NCBI GenBank assembly: GCA_913046155.1 | Contig: CAJWRY010000006.1 | Coordinates: forward strand, 1-27,426 | Direction: 5' to 3' | DNA from: an uncultured Candidatus Nemicrothrix sp. | GTDB taxonomy: Bacteria; Actinomycetota; Acidimicrobiia; Acidimicrobiales; UBA8592 | Length of the DNA stretch: 27,426 nt | Shown: in pieces, positions 1 through 8,047 of the stretch | Layout of the letters: each line of letters starts with the position of its first letter | Numbering within the stretch: position 1 is the first letter of the stretch | Position numbers and translations under genes: made by a program | The notes under the pieces: generated by a model | Database searches by the model: none | The model's input: the letters and a program-made list of their open reading frames with translations, nothing else | What the model was told of the DNA's origin: nothing

Positions 1-798
1 ATCCCTTTCAATGGCATCTTGTGAGAGATCTTCAAATCCATCTTCTCCCAACGCTTCAGCTATAACTTCCTCATCAAAAGTAAATGTAAATCGAGGCTGA
101 CTTAAGTAGTCCGGTCTTTGGAATGACTCAGCTGGCTCTCCAATTAGTTCTGCAACAACAATAATCCTATTTCTAGCCGTAAGTTTTGGGTGGCAAGAAA
201 CCAACGTTAATCTGTTAGGCGAACTGTTGAAATTTTGATTAAGTACGTCGAATTCATTTGGACTTACTATGAAATTGCCACGCCCAGCATTCTGTTCCAA
301 CACAACGTAAGTAAAGCTCCCTTGTATCGTTTGAATCTTTATTTCATCACCGGGTTCTAATTTCTCTATATTGCCAAACGGGGCTCCCCAGGTGGTTCTA
401 TGGCCAGCAATTGCAGAATTCCCTGGCATGCCAGGCATCGGAGTGTCAGGGAAATGCCCCGGACCTCTTCTTAGAGATTCGGAGGAAACTCCTGAGACAA
501 CGGTTGCTGTTAAACCCATTTTGGGAATAACTATCTGTGCCATGGCTTGACCCTCGGGTCTCCACAAAAGCTCAGCATAGTTAGATATATCAGTATCACT
601 GGTCTTGGGTGCATCAGTTGTGGAGGTTGATTCTTCTACGACTTCAATTAATTCAGTGAAATCTTCTTCAAGGTCTGATTGGTAACGGTCTGTGAGAACA
701 CCCGTACCCCATAGCTGATATGCAACAAATAGTAGAGTCAATCCACCTAAAATAATTAGGCTGCGTCCAAGTGCTTGGAATGCTTTTGAAACAAACAT
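1..798 (-). CDS. Class E sortase (partial, C-terminus beyond window)
   Basis: Membrane-anchored cysteine transpeptidase that would join sorting-motif proteins to the cell envelope. Read on the minus strand from an ATG at 798, the frame stays open for 266 codons to the window edge, so the C-terminus is missing. There is one N-terminal hydrophobic segment (about residues 11-30), an acidic Ser/Thr linker (40-75), then the sortase fold. The catalytic His is H133 in AGHRTTWG, the catalytic Cys is C202 in LVSCHPKLTARNR, and the Arg is R209 or R211. The SCHP followed by AR pattern is typical of class E sortases of high-GC Gram-positives. About 50 residues, many acidic, follow the catalytic Arg, longer than the usual short tail. 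No substrate with a sorting signal is visible nearby. It is divergent from ccmA. Family call is firm; substrate is unknown. Confidence 0.9.
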   Translation of the reverse strand, partial: MFVSKAFQALGRSLIILGGLTLLFVAYQLWGTGVLTDRYQSDLEEDFTELIEVVEESTSTTDAPKTSDTDISNYAELLWRPEGQAMAQIVIPKMGLTATVVSGVSSESLRRGPGHFPDTPMPGMPGNSAIAGHRTTWGAPFGNIEKLEPGDEIKIQTIQGSFTYVVLEQNAGRGNFIVSPNEFDVLNQNFNSSPNRLTLVSCHPKLTARNRIIVVAELIGEPAESFQRPDYLSQPRFTFTFDEEVIAEALGEDGFEDLSQDAIERD

Positions 799-828
799 CA
801 AAGAAGACGTTAGCGAAAAGAAACTCTA

Positions 829-856
829 TTGACTTCTCGCAATCACAAATTATTAC
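829..856 (+). promoter_or_regulatory. Candidate sigma-70-type promoter of the ccm operon
   Basis: In the 143-bp divergent gap between the sortase and ccmA, TTGACT (829-834) is followed after 16 nt by TATTAC (851-856). These match 5/6 and 4/6 of the consensus. A transcript from here would have a leader of about 80 nt before the ccmA TTG. This is a visual match only; no activator site was recognised. Confidence 0.3.
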
Positions 857-941
857 TTTTAAGAACCTAAATATCGAGAAATAGATGGAATTAGCATACT
901 CGCAGTAGATTTTAAGTACCGGTCTCTGAAACGAGCTAATC

Positions 942-1604
942 TTGGCAACAGTAATTAATTTAGAACAAAGTATGGTTTTCCTTGGGCAATTTCCTGCTTT
1001 GACAGGCGCCACAATGAATATACGACAGGGAGAAGTCGTACTCATAAAGGGGCCTAATGGGGCTGGAAAATCGACGCTTCTACGTCTTTGCGCTGGATTA
1101 CTTCCTATGCGAAGTGGAATAGGAACAGTACTTGATTTTGACCTGCGCACGCAACGAATGGAACTAAGGGCACATATTGGTTTACTCGGGCACCGGACAG
1201 GTCTTTATCCAGACCTTACAGTTAGTGAAAATTTGAAATTCTGGGCGAGTGCTTATGGCGCAAATGACATTGAAGTTGATAAAGCTATGGCATTCTTTGG
1301 ATTGAACGACCGATTGGGCTCCGTTCAAGTACAAAATCTCTCAGAAGGGCAAAGAAGGAGAACGTCATTCGCCCTTCTCCTGATTAAAAGACCCAGCATC
1401 TGGCTTCTTGATGAGCCATATGCAGGTCTCGATAGTAACGGAAGAGAACTAGTTAATTCCTCCATCCTTCAAGCCAGTGAACTGGGTACCACTGTACTGA
1501 TCGCATCTCATGAGATAGATAAAATAGGGTCAACCCAAGAGCGAACTTTGTTTGTTAAAGGCGGTCGCATAGTCAGCGATTCAGATCAGGATAGCGAAGG
1601 ATAG
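942..1604 (+). CDS. ccmA: Haem exporter ATP-binding protein CcmA
   Basis: Cytoplasmic ATPase of the CcmABCD complex, which releases haem-loaded CcmE in System I cytochrome c maturation. At 220 residues it is about the usual length. Walker A is GPNGAGKST (37-45), the ABC signature LSEGQ (133-137), Walker B WLLDE (154-158), and a switch His sits in ASHEID. The start is a TTG at 942. An in-frame ATG at 885 runs into a TAG before reaching it, so a longer protein is excluded; the next internal ATG is at 972. No strong Shine-Dalgarno precedes the TTG. The stop lies 2 nt before ccmB. By sequence alone many ABC ATPases look similar; the assignment rests mainly on the adjoining ccmB and ccmC. Confidence 0.9.
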   Translation: MATVINLEQSMVFLGQFPALTGATMNIRQGEVVLIKGPNGAGKSTLLRLCAGLLPMRSGIGTVLDFDLRTQRMELRAHIGLLGHRTGLYPDLTVSENLKFWASAYGANDIEVDKAMAFFGLNDRLGSVQVQNLSEGQRRRTSFALLLIKRPSIWLLDEPYAGLDSNGRELVNSSILQASELGTTVLIASHEIDKIGSTQERTLFVKGGRIVSDSDQDSEG

Positions 1605-1606
1605 AT

Positions 1607-2275
1607 ATGTTTCGTGATGCTTGGTTAGTTACAAAAAAAGACCTTCTTATTGAGTTGCGTTCAAGGATACTAATTAATCAAATAGCCCCTTACACGCTTC
1701 TAATTCTTGTTCTATTTGGATTCGCGTTAGATGCGGATACCGAAACTCTTCGAGACACCGGACCAGGTCTCTTTTGGGTGTCCACCCTTTTGGTAGCGAT
1801 ACTGGCGATCCAACGATCTGTCGATGTTGAGACTTCTGATTCGGCGATAGATAGGTTGATGCTCTCCGGAATCTCCCCAACATCTATTTATGTCGGCAAA
1901 ACGATAGGGCTATACCTCCAATTAATTGTTCTTGAGGCCCTGCTATTCACAGTCATGGTCGTTTTGTTCGATATGTCCGTCGTGGATTATCCCCTCGTAA
2001 TCGTTTCTGCCGTAGTAACAACCCTTGCTATCTCAAGTTCAGGAACGCTCTACGGTGTCATTGCTTCTGGATTAGGTGTGCGAGAAACGCTTTTGCCTGT
2101 TCTATTCCTACCAGTTTTAGCGCCTGCCGTAATCGGGGCGACGAGGGCCTTCGGCGATGCTTTCGGACGAGTTAACGCCGATGGGTGGGCATGGTTGGGA
2201 TTACTCTCAGTGATTGCTATTGTCTACACACTTGTGGGTATGTTGACATATGGGAATATAATAGAGGACACGTAA
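1607..2275 (+). CDS. ccmB: Haem exporter permease CcmB
   Basis: Integral membrane partner of CcmA. The 222-residue protein has six hydrophobic segments (roughly 25-42, 53-69, 97-122, 128-155, 160-178, 192-216). Its N-terminus (WLVTKKDLLIELRSR) is the amphipathic entry typical of the CcmB family. A GAAGG Shine-Dalgarno overlaps the end of ccmA, just upstream of the ATG. The stop TAA overlaps the ccmC ATG by one base (TAATG), which suggests translational coupling. Length and topology match family norms. Confidence 0.92.
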   Translation: MFRDAWLVTKKDLLIELRSRILINQIAPYTLLILVLFGFALDADTETLRDTGPGLFWVSTLLVAILAIQRSVDVETSDSAIDRLMLSGISPTSIYVGKTIGLYLQLIVLEALLFTVMVVLFDMSVVDYPLVIVSAVVTTLAISSSGTLYGVIASGLGVRETLLPVLFLPVLAPAVIGATRAFGDAFGRVNADGWAWLGLLSVIAIVYTLVGMLTYGNIIEDT

Positions 2276-3051
2276 TGCAACGCACAGAGAAGCAAGAATT
2301 CACAACTTCACGAGGAACCAGATTCATGGGAATTTCTTTGCTCTTAGGAATTCCAACACTTCTAATATTCTCTTTCCTCCTCAGCCCAGCTGATGACAAT
2401 ATGGACGATGCCGTCAGGCTGATATATGTGCATGTACCAATGGCAATCTTCGCTTACGTAGCCATAATCACCACCGGAATAGGTAGTGTTTTCTACCTCT
2501 GGAAAAAATCTCGCTGGTGGGACACTGTCGCGCATGCATCAGCAGAAATTGGCCTGATACTTTGTGGTCTAGTGCTCGTCACCGGAAGTATTTGGGGAAG
2601 GCCAACATGGAATACTTGGTGGGAGTGGGGAGATGTCCGCTTAGTAACGACCCTGGTTCTATTTTTGATGATCTTAGGCTACCTAGCATTGCGTCAAGTT
2701 CCAGCTAATCCTGATTTGAGAGCAAAGCGTGCCTCAGTGGTTGGCATAATTGCGGCAGTTAACATACCCATTGTCAATCGGTCAGTTGAATGGTGGGAGA
2801 ATAATACACTCCACCAGAAGTCTTCTTTGACCGATGGAAAGCTTGAAAATCTCACATTGTTCACGTTGTTCTTAGGATTTATAGTCGTTGGAATTTCCTT
2901 TCTATGGTTAATGACCCACCGATTTCGCGTGGGCTGGTTAGCTACGGAGATAGAAGCAGACGGCATAACGGGGGTAATTCAAGAAAGGCTAAATGAAGGG
3001 AATTCTGGTGGCGAAAACCCGAATTATCAACAAAAGGACGAAGTTCAATGA
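2275..3051 (+). CDS. ccmC: Haem-handling protein CcmC
   Basis: Membrane protein of the haem-handling family that loads haem onto CcmE. I chose the ATG at 2275: it overlaps the ccmB stop by one base and has GAGG upstream. A longer frame from 2185 would lie inside ccmB and adds a non-conserved tail. The resulting 258 residues are near the family length. Conserved features are H53 in YVHVPMA, H180 in TLHQ (the two haem-ligand histidines of CcmC), and the Trp-rich periplasmic motif at 107-123 (WGRPTWNTWW then EWGDVRL). The motif has an extra Gly before the Asp compared with the WWVWD form I recall from E. coli. Six hydrophobic segments are visible. The end overlaps ccmD by 4 nt (ATGA). Confidence 0.94.
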   Translation: MQRTEKQEFTTSRGTRFMGISLLLGIPTLLIFSFLLSPADDNMDDAVRLIYVHVPMAIFAYVAIITTGIGSVFYLWKKSRWWDTVAHASAEIGLILCGLVLVTGSIWGRPTWNTWWEWGDVRLVTTLVLFLMILGYLALRQVPANPDLRAKRASVVGIIAAVNIPIVNRSVEWWENNTLHQKSSLTDGKLENLTLFTLFLGFIVVGISFLWLMTHRFRVGWLATEIEADGITGVIQERLNEGNSGGENPNYQQKDEVQ

Positions 3052-3197
3052 CTCATCTCGGTTATCTAATAGCGGGGTGGTCTATTTCCCTAATTTCACT
3101 ATCCGTCTATGCATGGCGAGTGGTTAGAAAAGGAAAGCAACTAACCCAGCAAGTTCCACAGGACCGTCAAAGGTGGATGACCTCATCAACAGATTAG
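3048..3197 (+). CDS. ccmD: Small haem exporter subunit CcmD
   Basis: A 49-residue ORF starting at the ATG of an ATGA overlap with ccmC and ending TAG at 3197, 8 nt before ccmE. It has one membrane helix (about residues 5-23), followed by a basic stretch WRVVRKGK and a polar tail. That is the layout of CcmD, the small subunit needed to release holo-CcmE from CcmABC. Its position between ccmC and ccmE is canonical. CcmD is too short and variable for motif proof, so the call rests on size, topology and location. Confidence 0.85.
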   Translation: MTHLGYLIAGWSISLISLSVYAWRVVRKGKQLTQQVPQDRQRWMTSSTD

Positions 3198-3205
3198 GGT
3201 AAGAA

Positions 3206-3754
3206 ATGGACGAACAAAATATTCAAATGGACCTCTCGCCTAGAGTTCCTAAAGGAAGACAGACTCCTAAATGGCTTCCTTTGCTTGCAATATTGGCTAT
3301 AGCTGCTGCCGTAGTTGTGCTTATCTGGTTTCTGATAACCAACAGCCAATCCTTTCTTCCCGCTGACGAGGCAGTAGAAGAAAGATCCGAACTAGGAGAC
3401 AGGAGATTCCAAATATTGGGATCTCCAATTTCGAGTGCTACGTCAGACCAGACAGTGATCATAGACGGCAACGAATACACCTTCTTTACAATCTCCTTTG
3501 ATGGCGTGCTCGTTGACGTGGTCAGTACAGGGACTCCACCCGACCTCTTTGATGAAGGTATACCCGTGGTACTTGAAGGTAAATGGAATCAAGGACCTTT
3601 GCCCAAATCGGGATTCATATTCCCAAACGGTGCCAATGATGGCTGGTGGTTTTCGACAAATCGGATTCTTGTAAAGCATGACAATGACTATCGTGAGGAA
3701 CGGTTAGACGACGCAGAGGAACGGGGGCAAATACCGAAAGCACCTGACTCTTAG
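3206..3754 (+). CDS. ccmE: Haem chaperone CcmE
   Basis: Periplasmic-side haem chaperone that binds haem covalently and passes it to CcmF. The 182-residue protein has one N-terminal membrane anchor (about 23-46) and then an OB-fold domain. The haem-attachment motif LVKHDNDY puts the His at 158 and the Tyr at 162 (HxxxY), the common form and not the CxxxY variant. A charged C-terminal tail of about 20 residues follows, as is usual. The start ATG at 3206 follows AGGGTAAG. Confidence 0.95.
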   Translation: MDEQNIQMDLSPRVPKGRQTPKWLPLLAILAIAAAVVVLIWFLITNSQSFLPADEAVEERSELGDRRFQILGSPISSATSDQTVIIDGNEYTFFTISFDGVLVDVVSTGTPPDLFDEGIPVVLEGKWNQGPLPKSGFIFPNGANDGWWFSTNRILVKHDNDYREERLDDAEERGQIPKAPDS

Positions 3755-3761
3755 GAATGTT

Positions 3762-5714
3762 ATGAACCTTGTAATTGGATCCATGGGCGTAGTACTCACT
3801 CTTGCAGCATCCTTAACTGGATCGCTGACTATAGTCGCCGGGCTAAAAAAATCCAGAGAGCGCTTGCGATCAATAGGCGCCAAATACGCCTGGGTTGCCT
3901 TTGCAGGAATGGCAATATCAACCTTTGCCATGCAAAGAGCATTAATAACAAGAGACTTCTCTGTTAAATATGTTGCTGAACAAGGCAGCTCTTTAACACC
4001 GCCACTCTATAACGTCGCAACCATGTGGTCAGCTCTTGAAGGGTCAATACTGCTCTGGGGTTTGGTACTAGCAGGTTACCTGGCCATTGTTGCAAAGAAA
4101 TTCTCCAACAGGCTTTCAGACCCCATGGTGTCATGGGCTTTAGTTACACTGTTTTTAGTGACAGCGTTCTTCGCACTGCTCATGCTCGGCCCAGCTAACC
4201 CCTTTCAATCTTTTGATCCACCGGTCGGATATGACGGGCCTGGACCAAACCCACTTTTGCAAAACCATATATTGGTAGCCTTCCACCCCCCAATTCTCTA
4301 CCTAGGCTACGTCGGTTTCACAGTGCCTTTTGCTTTTGCGATTGCAGCACTCGTAACTGGCAGATTAGGCGAAGGTTGGTTACTCATCACTAGGCGATGG
4401 ACTCTATTCTCATGGGCATGCCTCACATTTGGAATAATACTTGGAGCTTGGTGGGCATACGATGTCCTTGGCTGGGGCGGATACTGGGGTTGGGACCCTG
4501 TTGAAAATGCGTCTCTTCTCCCATGGTTAACGGGGACTGCTTTTCTGCACTCCGTTCTAGCTCAAGAAAGGAGGGGTCTGCTGCGAGTCTGGAATTTATC
4601 TTTAGTCTGCTCAACCTTCTTATTGACGATTCTCGGCACATTCATAACTCGATCCGGAATCATCGCCTCTGTGCATGCCTTCTCTGAAGGAGGAATCGGC
4701 CCTTGGCTATTATGGTTTTTCTCTCTTGTTCTATTAGTCGTGCTAGCCCTCATCTTCTGGCGTGGGGACCGGCTTCGCTCACAAGGTGGGATTGATTCAG
4801 CCCTTTCTCGAGAAGGAGCCTTCCTAGCAAACAATCTTGCATTTGGAGCTTTCGCCTTTGTAATCCTTCTCGGCACAATTTTCCCACTGATAGTTGAAGC
4901 AACTCAAAATCGACAAATCTCCGTCGGCGCACCTTATTTTGAGAAGATGTCAATGCCAATAGGATTCGTCATACTTTTCCTAATGGCTATCGCTCCTGTT
5001 CTTCCATGGAGAAAAGCAGGAACAGAACTACTCAGAGACCGACTTGAATGGCCTGCATGGGGGGGTGCGCTATCTCTCGTGGTAGCCGTCTTAGTCGGAG
5101 CTAGGGGGCTCATCCCTTTGCTCGGGTTTGGTTTCGCAGGTTTCGCAGGAATGAGCGCTATTCGTCATCTAGCCCTGTCCATTCGCCGCAACAAAGTGAG
5201 AGGATTCGTAGGAAGATCTAATGGTGGGATGATAGTTCATTTGGGTGTAGTCATGTTGTCTCTTGGATTGATAGCCAGCTCATCTTATGTCTCTCAATCA
5301 TCATTCACACTAGATCCCGGTGAGACAGTCAATTTTGGCGGTGCAGATATCACTTACGAATCATCCGAACAGATTGTCTACTCAAATCGAATACAAGAAA
5401 AAGTCCAGATAAGGGTTGATGGAGATATCCTTCAACCCTCCATCGAGCGTTTCACTGCTTCAGGCCAACTAGTTCCTTCTCCAACGACTAAGACTTCATC
5501 CGCAAAAGACATTCAAGTGGCACTTCTGGACCCTCCGGAAGACAATGATCAATCTATAGTCATACAAATAACTGAACAGCCTCTCCTCATTTGGATTTGG
5601 GTAGGTGGATTCGTAATGTTGTTTGGTAGTGCAATGTCTGCAATCCCATCAACGAAACGAAAGCAGGCCTCGGTAATGGCAAAAGAATCCAATCTGCAGG
5701 CAGAAGAGGCGTAA
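3762..5714 (+). CDS. ccmF: Cytochrome c haem lyase CcmF
   Basis: Large polytopic membrane protein that attaches haem from CcmE to apocytochrome c. The 650 residues match the family's usual length. The WWD haem-handling domain is at about 229-260, including GGYWGWDPVENAS. Conserved histidines include H169 and H175 (NHILVAFHPPILY) and H263 (FLHS). A periplasmic loop follows, then a final helix near 613-633. The start ATG at 3762 has AGGA just upstream, 7 nt after ccmE. The stop lies 2 nt before ccmG. Confidence 0.96.
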   Translation: MNLVIGSMGVVLTLAASLTGSLTIVAGLKKSRERLRSIGAKYAWVAFAGMAISTFAMQRALITRDFSVKYVAEQGSSLTPPLYNVATMWSALEGSILLWGLVLAGYLAIVAKKFSNRLSDPMVSWALVTLFLVTAFFALLMLGPANPFQSFDPPVGYDGPGPNPLLQNHILVAFHPPILYLGYVGFTVPFAFAIAALVTGRLGEGWLLITRRWTLFSWACLTFGIILGAWWAYDVLGWGGYWGWDPVENASLLPWLTGTAFLHSVLAQERRGLLRVWNLSLVCSTFLLTILGTFITRSGIIASVHAFSEGGIGPWLLWFFSLVLLVVLALIFWRGDRLRSQGGIDSALSREGAFLANNLAFGAFAFVILLGTIFPLIVEATQNRQISVGAPYFEKMSMPIGFVILFLMAIAPVLPWRKAGTELLRDRLEWPAWGGALSLVVAVLVGARGLIPLLGFGFAGFAGMSAIRHLALSIRRNKVRGFVGRSNGGMIVHLGVVMLSLGLIASSSYVSQSSFTLDPGETVNFGGADITYESSEQIVYSNRIQEKVQIRVDGDILQPSIERFTASGQLVPSPTTKTSSAKDIQVALLDPPEDNDQSIVIQITEQPLLIWIWVGGFVMLFGSAMSAIPSTKRKQASVMAKESNLQAEEA

Positions 5715-5716
5715 AG

Positions 5717-6280
5717 ATGAGCTTAGCGAAGTCCGGGTTAATTATCTTGGCTGTTGTATCTGTAGGTTTTGTAATCCTCCTAGCGACAAGAGGCACACAA
5801 TCTAATCAACCTAATTTTGACTTAGTTGGCGAACCAGCCCCTTTGTTCCAAGCGGACACGGTTACTGGTGGAGAGTTTGACCTAGAAAATGTATTGATTA
5901 CGAATCGAGCATTAATCCCAAAAGATCAGGTATGGGTCGCTGTGAACTTCTTTGCAAGTTGGTGCACAGGATGCATAATCGAACACGATGAGTTGCTTGC
6001 TTTCCACGACGAGGGCGCATTTTCAAGTAATGGTGAGAAATGCAACACTAAACTTGTATCTGTGGCATTCAACGACAACGCCAAAGACATTGAACGCTTC
6101 TTTGAGAAGTATGGCGGAGACTGGCCAGTGCTACTTGATGAGGGAACCAATCGAGTAGCGATCAACTACAGCGTCATGACTGCACCTGAAACAGTGCTTA
6201 TTGCACCAAATGGACTAGTAGCCAAGAAAATTGTTGGCCCAATCACTTATGAAAAATTAGCGGCAGGTATTGAATGCTAG
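5717..6280 (+). CDS. ccmG: Thiol:disulfide oxidoreductase CcmG (DsbE/ResA-like)
   Basis: Membrane-anchored thioredoxin-fold protein that keeps the CXXCH cysteines of apocytochrome c reduced. It has 187 residues, with an N-terminal membrane segment (about 7-24). The redox motif is WCTGC with cysteines 83 and 86, and the expected cis-Pro lies at P157 in MTAPETV. The dipeptide between the cysteines is Thr-Gly, not the Pro-containing pair of E. coli DsbE, which may shift its redox potential (inference). The gene overlaps ccmH by 7 nt. Confidence 0.92.
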   Translation: MSLAKSGLIILAVVSVGFVILLATRGTQSNQPNFDLVGEPAPLFQADTVTGGEFDLENVLITNRALIPKDQVWVAVNFFASWCTGCIIEHDELLAFHDEGAFSSNGEKCNTKLVSVAFNDNAKDIERFFEKYGGDWPVLLDEGTNRVAINYSVMTAPETVLIAPNGLVAKKIVGPITYEKLAAGIEC

Positions 6281-6783
6281 TAAAAGTCAAACCAAGAACC
6301 CTGTCCTGGGTATTGTTAGCACTCGTATCGCTGGTCGCTCTTTTGTTTGGCTCTTTTGACGCACGGGATCCAGAGACGCCATCTCAACGAGCGGCCTCGC
6401 TGGCAGCGACAATAGCTTGCCCGCAATGTTCAGGTCAGCCAGTTTCTGAAAGTTCAGCCCCCATAGCGCAGGTAATAAGAGCTGAAATAAAAGAACAAGT
6501 AGACCAAGGACGCAGCGATTCAGAAATTAGAGCCTACTATGTAGAGCAATACGGACAATGGGTAAACCTAAACCCAAGCTCGTCCGGATTTGATTCTCTA
6601 GTTTGGATTTCCCCATTTTTAGTAGTCGGGATTGCGCTTGGTGGTTTGACATTAGCCTTTTCTAGAAGAAAATCAGACTCTACGGGAATCGAGTTAACAA
6701 AAGATGAAGAAGAACAAATCCGAGAAATACGGAAAACTCACCGTATTGACTCAGAAGCTTCGCCAAATGACCTCAACACATGA
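6274..6783 (+). CDS. ccmH: Cytochrome c biogenesis protein CcmH
   Basis: Thiol oxidoreductase partner of CcmF and CcmG. The 169-residue protein has an N-terminal hydrophobic segment (about 10-27), then the redox motif CPQC (C49, C52) within TIACPQCSGQPV. The CcmH helical region follows (AYYVEQYGQWV), then a second membrane helix near 108-129. This TM-CxxC-TM plan is the short CcmH type. The ATG at 6274 lies inside ccmG, so the two are probably translationally coupled. Confidence 0.93.
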   Translation: MLVKVKPRTLSWVLLALVSLVALLFGSFDARDPETPSQRAASLAATIACPQCSGQPVSESSAPIAQVIRAEIKEQVDQGRSDSEIRAYYVEQYGQWVNLNPSSSGFDSLVWISPFLVVGIALGGLTLAFSRRKSDSTGIELTKDEEEQIREIRKTHRIDSEASPNDLNT

Positions 6784-6792
6784 GTAGCAAAA

Positions 6793-7926
6793 ATGGCTCA
6801 CGATAGCTCTGAAAACGAAAAGTATTTCCTTCTCAAGTCGCTAGACGACCTAGATGGCGAATTAGCCAAAGGAGATATCACTGAAAAAGACTATGCTCAG
6901 TTAACTCGGAACTATAAACGAAGACTTATTAAGTTAACGAAACAAGAAACCTCCAGCAGAAATGAACCGAAACTGCACAACGCAAAGAAAACTTGGTTTA
7001 CAGTCCTTTTCCTCGTCGTACTGGCGCTTATTTCAGGTATCGCGATTGCAAACTCATCAGGCGAGAGAACAGGTTCAGAAACAATAACGGGGAGCATTAG
7101 GAAAAGTACGGTAACCAAACTCCAAGAGGCACAACGGTTACTTAGCGACTCCGAAAAGTGGGGTGAAGCAATCTCAATTTATGATGAAGTACTGGAAGAT
7201 CAACCGAGCAATGTCGAAGCACTCACCTACAGGGCTTGGCTGCAGTACAGACTAGGTGAAGGTAGCGACCCGCTGATCAAAGCCTGGAAAGAGGTGCGCA
7301 TCCTAAATCCTGAATTTGCGGATGCAATAGTCTTCTTAACTATCGCACTATCTGATGAGTCAAGGTTTTCCGAAGCACTCGCTGAGCTCCAACAACTCCA
7401 GCAACTTGAAATTACCTCTCAATTGCAAAACGTTCTTGATAGCCAAGGCTTAGTAGGAAAGGTATACGCAGAGGCGAAATATGACCTTCTACAAAATTCC
7501 GAACAACCCAAGCTCAATGAATTAGAGATGAATACCCAAACTGCTCTCGAAGCAGCTAACTATCTCCTTCAGAGCGATAAAGAGCAAAGAAGTGTGAGCG
7601 CGCTTAAATTATTCCGAGCCATTTTAGAAAACGACCCAGCTAACCCGAAGGCATTGAGCAGGCAAGCTTTGCTTTTGGCTCAAACAGGTGACGCGATGCT
7701 ATACCAACGAGCAATAAATCAAATTGATTTTGCAGTGAGTCAGAATCCTAGAAATATTGAAGTGCTTCTCACCCGCGCCATACTAATTTCTGGTACTGAT
7801 TCACAAACAGCATGCAGCGACCTTAATACTGTTTCAGGGCTCTTAGAGTTAGAAACCACACAAGTATCAAACCAAGTATCGGACCAAGTTGACAACCTGC
7901 TTTCTTCCTTGGCCTGCGAACAATGA
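6793..7926 (+). CDS. ccmI: CcmI-like TPR protein of cytochrome c maturation
   Basis: Predicted apocytochrome-binding TPR protein completing the System I operon. The N-terminal 50 residues resemble the heptad-like CcmI region (SLDDLDGELAKGDITEKDY then RNYKRRL). A single membrane helix follows at about 66-87. The rest is soluble, with TPR-like helical repeats at about 107-185 and 265-325. Compared with E. coli-type CcmI/CcmH C-terminal regions, the charged segment precedes the membrane helix, which puts it in the cytoplasm by inference. It starts 9 nt after ccmH. The gene symbol is assigned by position and architecture; the family is poorly conserved. Confidence 0.75.
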   Translation: MAHDSSENEKYFLLKSLDDLDGELAKGDITEKDYAQLTRNYKRRLIKLTKQETSSRNEPKLHNAKKTWFTVLFLVVLALISGIAIANSSGERTGSETITGSIRKSTVTKLQEAQRLLSDSEKWGEAISIYDEVLEDQPSNVEALTYRAWLQYRLGEGSDPLIKAWKEVRILNPEFADAIVFLTIALSDESRFSEALAELQQLQQLEITSQLQNVLDSQGLVGKVYAEAKYDLLQNSEQPKLNELEMNTQTALEAANYLLQSDKEQRSVSALKLFRAILENDPANPKALSRQALLLAQTGDAMLYQRAINQIDFAVSQNPRNIEVLLTRAILISGTDSQTACSDLNTVSGLLELETTQVSNQVSDQVDNLLSSLACEQ

Positions 7927-7995
7927 TTCGGTGCGCACTGTATCTAAACACTTTAAGCATGAGCCTAGAAAGTAATTTAACTATCTCGGCACGCG

Positions 7996-8025
7996 TTGAG
8001 ATCAAGACTCGAAAGGGCGTACACT
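7996..8025 (+). promoter_or_regulatory. Candidate promoter of mrp
   Basis: TTGAGA (7996-8001) is followed after 18 nt by TACACT (8020-8025), each near the sigma-70-type consensus. A transcript starting near 8032 would carry an AGGA Shine-Dalgarno (8036-8039) about 8 nt before the mrp ATG. The 121-bp gap separates the ccm operon from this unit and holds nothing else recognisable. Confidence 0.4.
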
Positions 8026-8047
8026 AAGAGATGTTAGGAAATAATCA

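Noticed and set aside
668..1150. 160-residue minus-strand ORF across the sortase-ccmA gap
   Set aside because: It overlaps the clear sortase N-terminus and ccmA and has no recognisable domain; it is a shadow frame.
2185..2274. 30-residue N-terminal extension of CcmC
   Set aside because: It lies inside ccmB, and the ATG at 2275 has its own GAGG and a one-base overlap typical of coupled genes.
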